A DNA stretch of 57,459 nt from a bacterium TMED88 (lineage in GTDB: Bacteria; Myxococcota_A; UBA9160; UBA4427): assembly GCA_002171515.1 (NCBI GenBank), contig NHEP01000078.1:1-57459 (forward strand), read 5' to 3'. Made by a program: the position numbers and the translations under genes. Positions 53,686 through 57,459 of this stretch are shown piece by piece. Each line of letters begins with the position of its first letter. The stretch's first letter is position 1. Under the pieces are notes generated by a model, which did no database searches, was not told the DNA's origin, and saw nothing but the letters and a program-made list of their open reading frames with translations.

Positions 53686-54837
53686 TCAGCGCTGGTTCGA
53701 AAAGATGATCGTCGCGCAAGCGGACCAGAATCCGCCCCAGCCGTGGGCCAGGGACGTTCGGGCGCCGTCAATCTGCGCCTCCGCCTCGCCGCGGAGCTGT
53801 CGAATCGACTCTTGCATGCACAGCATTCCGTAGGAGCCGGAATGCGCGTAGCAGAGGCCGCCGCCGTTTGTGTTCATCGGCAGGCGGCCGCCAGGCGCCG
53901 TGTTGCGCTCCGCGATGAAGGGGCCCGCCTCGCCGAACTCCACGAAGCCCAGGCCCTCGAGACCGAAGATCGGCGTATGCGCGAAGGCGTCATAGATCAT
54001 CAGGTGGTCGATATCGGCGGGCGTCAGTCCGGCACTCCCGAACGCCTGCGCGGCCGAGCGGCGGACGAGGCCCGGCCGCAGGGGATCCTCGACCCCCGCC
54101 GGACTCATGAGCCCTGTCTCGAGCGAGCTGCCCGTTCCCACGACGTAGACCGGAGGCTTCGGGAAGTCGGACGAGCGCTCGGCCGAGGTCACAATCAGGG
54201 CCCCCCCGGCATCCGAGACCAGGCAGCACATGTCGCGCAGGATCGGCCACGCGATGACGCGGGAGGCCAGTACTGCTTCGACCGTCGTGGGCTCGCGTAA
54301 CTTCGCCCGCGAGTTCATCGCGGCCCACTCTCGCTGCACCACAGGCACCGACGCAAGCTGCTCATGGGTCATTCCGGTCTCATGCATGTAGCGCGCGACG
54401 GGCATCGCAAAGAGCGATGCGCGGTTGCCCGAGCAATACATCAGGTCGAACTGCTGCTCGATCGATCCGGGCGCACCGAGATCCAACACGTTCGGGAGAA
54501 ACCCGTGGCTGCGGCCGGACTCGCCATACGTGATCAGCACAGTCTCGCAGTAACCCGCCGCGATGGCGGCCATGGCGTTGCGGAGCTGATTCATCCAGGA
54601 ACATCCGCCGACCACAGTGTTGTCAACCCAAGCCGGCTTCATGCCCAGCAGCTGTGCGACGTTGGCGGGAGGCATGTAGCCGGTCGTCAGTCCGTCGACC
54701 TGCGCAGCTTCGAGTCCCGCGTCCGCCAGGGCATTCGCCGCGGCGTCGAGGGCCAGGCCCACAGACGAGAGCTCGGGCACCTTGCCGATTCGGGTCGACT
54801 CGGCTGCTCCGACGATCGCAAAGCCCGCGCTACTCAT
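53686..54837 (-). CDS. Thiolase-superfamily lipid-transfer/acetyl-CoA acetyltransferase-like protein
   Basis: 383 residues starting MSSAGFAIVGAAESTRIGKV. This is a non-condensing or SCP-x-type thiolase fold. GGCSWMNQLRNAMAAIAAGYCE includes a Cys near the thiolase nucleophile position, DHLMIYDAFAHTPIFGLEG occupies the later His/Glu block, and MNTNGGGLCYAHSGSYGM is the C-terminal GHPxGxSG-like loop. Such proteins pair with a DUF35 OB-fold partner, as here (its start overlaps the partner's stop), and act in steroid or fatty-acid side-chain aldol/thiolytic steps. Confidence 0.82.
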   Translation of the reverse strand: MSSAGFAIVGAAESTRIGKVPELSSVGLALDAAANALADAGLEAAQVDGLTTGYMPPANVAQLLGMKPAWVDNTVVGGCSWMNQLRNAMAAIAAGYCETVLITYGESGRSHGFLPNVLDLGAPGSIEQQFDLMYCSGNRASLFAMPVARYMHETGMTHEQLASVPVVQREWAAMNSRAKLREPTTVEAVLASRVIAWPILRDMCCLVSDAGGALIVTSAERSSDFPKPPVYVVGTGSSLETGLMSPAGVEDPLRPGLVRRSAAQAFGSAGLTPADIDHLMIYDAFAHTPIFGLEGLGFVEFGEAGPFIAERNTAPGGRLPMNTNGGGLCYAHSGSYGMLCMQESIRQLRGEAEAQIDGARTSLAHGWGGFWSACATIIFSNQR

Positions 54838-55249
54838 CGGCCTGACCCACCGGCTCAAAGCAGGCCACGCGCGGGAGGTCCCCGTACGGGCGGAAGACAA
54901 GCCGCAGATTCATATCGAATCGCAGGGCCTCGATCGTCTGTGGGCAGTGGACGACGGTCGAGAGCATCATCGGCCCTTCTTCCAGCTTCACCATCGCCAC
55001 AGACATCGGGCCCTCAATGCCCCACCGCTCGTCCGCCTGTGGGTTGATCACGAAGCTGTAGAGCGTGGCTCGACCGCTCGCGATCCTCCAATCGATTTCC
55101 CTCGAAGAGCAGCCGGGACAAACGTTGCTCGGCGGAAAAAAGCAGCGATCACAGCTGCAACACGTGCACAGCCGCAGCTCGCCCTGCGCAACGCCCTCCC
55201 AATAGGGGCGCGTCTCGGGTGTGAAGACAGGGTCCAGATGAGTCTTCAA
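54830..55249 (-). CDS. Zn-ribbon OB-fold protein (DUF35), partner of the thiolase-like protein
   Basis: 139 residues from the TTG at 55249, which has GGAAGGGA at good spacing; a GTG at 55291 is an alternative. PETRPYWEGVAQGELRLCTC starts the helical lead, the rubredoxin-like zinc ribbon uses CTCC...CPGC, and the OB fold follows (GRATLYSFVINPQADE, VAMVKLEEGPMMLSTVV). DUF35 proteins form complexes with thiolase-like or ketosteroid enzymes and provide the acyl-CoA binding surface. Its gene overlaps the next by eight bases. Confidence 0.85.
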   Translation of the reverse strand: MKTHLDPVFTPETRPYWEGVAQGELRLCTCCSCDRCFFPPSNVCPGCSSREIDWRIASGRATLYSFVINPQADERWGIEGPMSVAMVKLEEGPMMLSTVVHCPQTIEALRFDMNLRLVFRPYGDLPRVACFEPVGQADE

Positions 55250-55464
55250 TCGTCGATCCCTTCCGTATGGCGCGTCGCCGTCGCCTTCCACGGTCGAGCA
55301 ACACTCACCGAATCGCGCCCGACTCTCTCATCACGCCGATGTCGGCTGTATCGAAGCCCGCCACGGGAATACCCTTGCTTGCGCGGGAATTTTTCCTTTC
55401 GGGACAGAGGAGCAGTAGAGGGACGCGTCCACCAGCTCCACCCTCCGTCATCAGCCCGACCCGA

Positions 55465-56613
55465 TCAACCCAGGCCGAGACTTCGTGCAATGATAACCTT
55501 CATGATTTCATTGGATCCACCGTAGATAGGCGGCACGGCGGCGTCCGCGTAGTCCTGGGAGATCGGGTACTCCCTCATGAAGCCATAGCCGCCGAAGAGC
55601 TGCAGGCATTCTCCGCTCAGTCGCTTCTGAAGTGCGCTCGCCCACCACTTCGCCATGCTGACCTCGGTGACGACGCCCTCGCCGCGAACGTGGGCGACGA
55701 GCAGCTGGTCGATAAAGGCCTGACCGACCTCGACCTCGGTGGCGAGCTCCGCGAGCTTGAACTGGGTGTTCTGGAAGCTCGCGATGGACTCGCCGAAAGC
55801 CTTGCGCTCCTTCACGTAGGCGATCGTGTCGTCGAGCGAGCGCCTGCTCCCCGCGATCGCCTGGACGGCGATGACGAGGCGCTCCTGCTGGAGCCCGGAC
55901 ATCAACATCTTGAAGCCCGCGCCCTCCGCACCCAGTCGATTCGCCACGGCAACGCGGCAGTCGTCGAAGAAGAGCTCGCTCGTGTCCTGCCCCTTGAAGC
56001 CGAGCTTCTCGAGGTTGCGTCCACGGCGAAATCCCGGCGTATCCGCGTCGACTAGGAAGAGACTGACGCCAGCGTGGGGAGGCGTCGCCTTGGGATCGGA
56101 CTTCGCGGCCACGATGGCCATCCCACAGGTCTGTCCGTGCGAGATGAACGTCTTCGAGCCGTTGAGAACGTAGTGGTCCCCCTCGCGCAGCGCGCGCGTC
56201 TGGATCCCGGCGAGATCGGAGCCGGCCGCGGGCTCAGTCAAGGCGAGCGCGATCAGGAGCTCGCCGCGCACGGCGGGAGGCAGGTAGCGCTCCTTCTGCT
56301 CATCGCTGCCGAAATGCGTGAGGTAGGGCATTGATGTGTCGCAGTGCACGCCGACCTGGAGCGCCCAGGCGCGAATGCGCGCGAGCTCCTCGAGCACGAT
56401 CGCAGAGAACAGGAAGTCCCCGCCCGCGCCCCCGTATACCTCGGCGACGTTGACCCCGAGGAAGCCGGCCTCGCCCATGCGCAGCCAGGTCTCGCGATCC
56501 GAGACGCCATCGGCATTCCACTTCTCGACACGGGGCGCGAGCTCGGTCTCCGCGAAGCGGCGAAACTCGCTGCGGAACATCTCGTGCTCTTCCGTGAAGA
56601 CGTCGCGTCGCAT
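55465..56613 (-). CDS. Acyl-CoA dehydrogenase
   Basis: 382 residues. EEHEMFRSEFRRFAETEL starts the N-helical domain. ALTEPAAGSDLAGIQT and KTFISHGQTCGMAIVAA form the flavin-contacting beta domain, and IAYVKERKAFGESIASFQN and LFGGYGFMREYPISQDYAD occupy the C-domain. IYGGSNEIMK carries the catalytic base Glu of the short/medium-chain type. The ribosome site is GAAGGG. It probably oxidises an acyl-CoA in a catabolic pathway together with the downstream thiolase-like pair. Confidence 0.92.
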   Translation of the reverse strand: MRRDVFTEEHEMFRSEFRRFAETELAPRVEKWNADGVSDRETWLRMGEAGFLGVNVAEVYGGAGGDFLFSAIVLEELARIRAWALQVGVHCDTSMPYLTHFGSDEQKERYLPPAVRGELLIALALTEPAAGSDLAGIQTRALREGDHYVLNGSKTFISHGQTCGMAIVAAKSDPKATPPHAGVSLFLVDADTPGFRRGRNLEKLGFKGQDTSELFFDDCRVAVANRLGAEGAGFKMLMSGLQQERLVIAVQAIAGSRRSLDDTIAYVKERKAFGESIASFQNTQFKLAELATEVEVGQAFIDQLLVAHVRGEGVVTEVSMAKWWASALQKRLSGECLQLFGGYGFMREYPISQDYADAAVPPIYGGSNEIMKVIIARSLGLG

Positions 56614-56663
56614 GGACCCTTCTCATGGTCGGCTGGACCGGCTTGTTGGTCGGATCAATGGGA

Positions 56664-56691
56664 TTAATAATATAAATGATTGCAGCCTCAA
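56664..56691 (-). promoter_or_regulatory. Candidate promoter of the acyl-CoA dehydrogenase operon
   Basis: In an unusually AT-rich island, the minus strand shows TTGAGG (complement of 56686-56691), a 16-base spacer and TATTAA (complement of 56664-56669), about 50 bases before the start. It resembles a sigma-70 promoter and lies in the gap after the TetR gene, which may control it. Confidence 0.4.
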
Positions 56692-56835
56692 GAACAAAAA
56701 TCCTGCGGAGCGGCTAGGCGAAATTCATGGACGATCCGAGCGAATACAACGACTACACCGAAAGACTGACGAGGCCGAGCAAAAGGCCTGTTTCCAATTT
56801 TTCAGCGACGCACTCTCTCCACTCCTGCGATCCGT

Positions 56836-57456
56836 TCAATCCCTCGCGGAGAGCCCAGCGCTCAAGATCGAGGTGACCGCCGACACGAGGGTCTCGATGA
56901 CCACGGTACGTGGCAGGCCGGTCCCGAGTGTCTCTTCACGGCTGCGGTCGGCAAGCCGGTGGACCACGAGTTGGATGGCGAGACGGCGCCTTTCGGCGGA
57001 CTCTTCATCACTCAACCGGCCGTCGGCGAGGATCAACTGGATCTCGGCCGCGATGAGTCGCATCGTGGTGGAACGGAACGCCCACTCACCCGTGGAGCGG
57101 CCGATTCGGTCGCGTTGGATCAGAAGGAATGACCGACCTGAGTCGGAGTCAAGTCGGCTCGCCAGGGACTCGACCCCGACGCGGACCAACGACTCGAGGG
57201 TCATCGGCCCGGCGGCCCGGGCCTGGATGAGGGCGTCGGCCCGAACCTCGTCGAGCGCCTCTTCGTGTCGATCAAGAATCGCAGCCAGCAGACCGTCACG
57301 CCCACCGAAGTAGTAGTGAATGGCGCCGCCATTGCGCTGCTCTGCAAGCTGGGTGATCGCCGCCAGACTCACGCCGTCGACCCCCTCTGCGGCGAACAGG
57401 CCCTCCGCTGCATCGAGCAGCGCCTCTCGCGTTTCCTGTTGAAGTTTTTTCGCCAT
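56836..57456 (-). CDS. TetR-family transcriptional regulator
   Basis: 206 residues. The N-terminal helix-turn-helix is visible: ALLDAAEGLFAAEGVDGVSL, then AAITQLAEQRNGGAIHYYFG with the signature YYF near the recognition helix. The C-terminal ligand domain is variable and resembles fatty-acid or acyl-CoA responsive TetR regulators only in general. It is on the same strand as, and about 220 bases upstream of, the acyl-CoA dehydrogenase operon, so it likely represses those genes. The reading frame starts at 57456 and appears complete. Confidence 0.9.
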   Translation of the reverse strand: MAKKLQQETREALLDAAEGLFAAEGVDGVSLAAITQLAEQRNGGAIHYYFGGRDGLLAAILDRHEEALDEVRADALIQARAAGPMTLESLVRVGVESLASRLDSDSGRSFLLIQRDRIGRSTGEWAFRSTTMRLIAAEIQLILADGRLSDEESAERRRLAIQLVVHRLADRSREETLGTGLPRTVVIETLVSAVTSILSAGLSARD

Positions 57457-57459
57457 GGA

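Noticed and set aside
55305..55490. 61-residue minus-strand frame between the acyl-CoA dehydrogenase and the OB-fold gene
   Set aside because: It overlaps the dehydrogenase end and has no motif I recognise; the gap is probably untranslated leader of the downstream genes.

Overview
The window is high-GC bacterial DNA with closely packed core genes. The order rpsP-khpA-rimM-trmD-rplS, DciA, DUF1015 and YraN suggest a Gram-negative, probably deltaproteobacterial-type lineage (Myxococcota/Desulfobacterota/Binatota-like). Secreted DegP proteases, lipoproteins and a PEP-CTERM remnant agree with a Gram-negative envelope. The placement is an inference, because no rRNA gene is present.

Bases 1-12,240 hold housekeeping genes. 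A YraN end and a cupin gene lie on the plus strand. On the minus strand are two runs: purH-purD-tsaC-DUF1015-dciA-zinc-ribbon and rpsP-khpA-rimM-trmD-rplS. Then come thiS-thiG-thiE (plus) and galK (minus). From 12.4 to 21.1 kb there are two DegP-type proteases, then alr-ackA (minus) divergent from xsc and an omega-amino acid/taurine aminotransferase (plus). The last group reads as a sulfonate (taurine) dissimilation module: deamination to sulfoacetaldehyde, Xsc cleavage to sulfite and acetyl phosphate, AckA harvest of ATP, with alanine as the amino product.

From 21.3 to 31.2 kb there are clpB, then a divergent pair that I consider the most interesting part of the window: a bacterial Elp3 (radical SAM plus GNAT) and a methyltransferase that looks like Trm9/ALKBH8. 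Together these could make a eukaryote-like cm5U/mcm5U wobble-uridine pathway. A thioesterase, a SIMPL protein, trpS, a class IV aminotransferase and tRNA-Thr(CGU) follow.

Directly after tRNA-Thr begins an accessory region (about 31.3-53.5 kb). It contains surface-glycan genes (SGNH hydrolase, membrane glycosyltransferase, GT2, acyltransferase 3, a three-enzyme GT2-GT4-methyltransferase protein), beta-propeller proteins, lipoproteins, a Coq4-like protein, a cysteine-free Asp/Glu-racemase-family protein and several broken genes. Seven copies of an about 85-bp palindromic repeat punctuate it: five full copies and one half copy in one orientation, and one inverted, longer copy. The repeats sit at gene edges, and one supplies a stop codon. 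This looks like a repeat-demarcated, rearranging island.

From 53.7 kb to the end lies a fatty-acyl/steroid-type block on the minus strand: a lipid-transfer/thiolase-like protein with its OB-fold zinc-ribbon partner, an acyl-CoA dehydrogenase and a TetR regulator.
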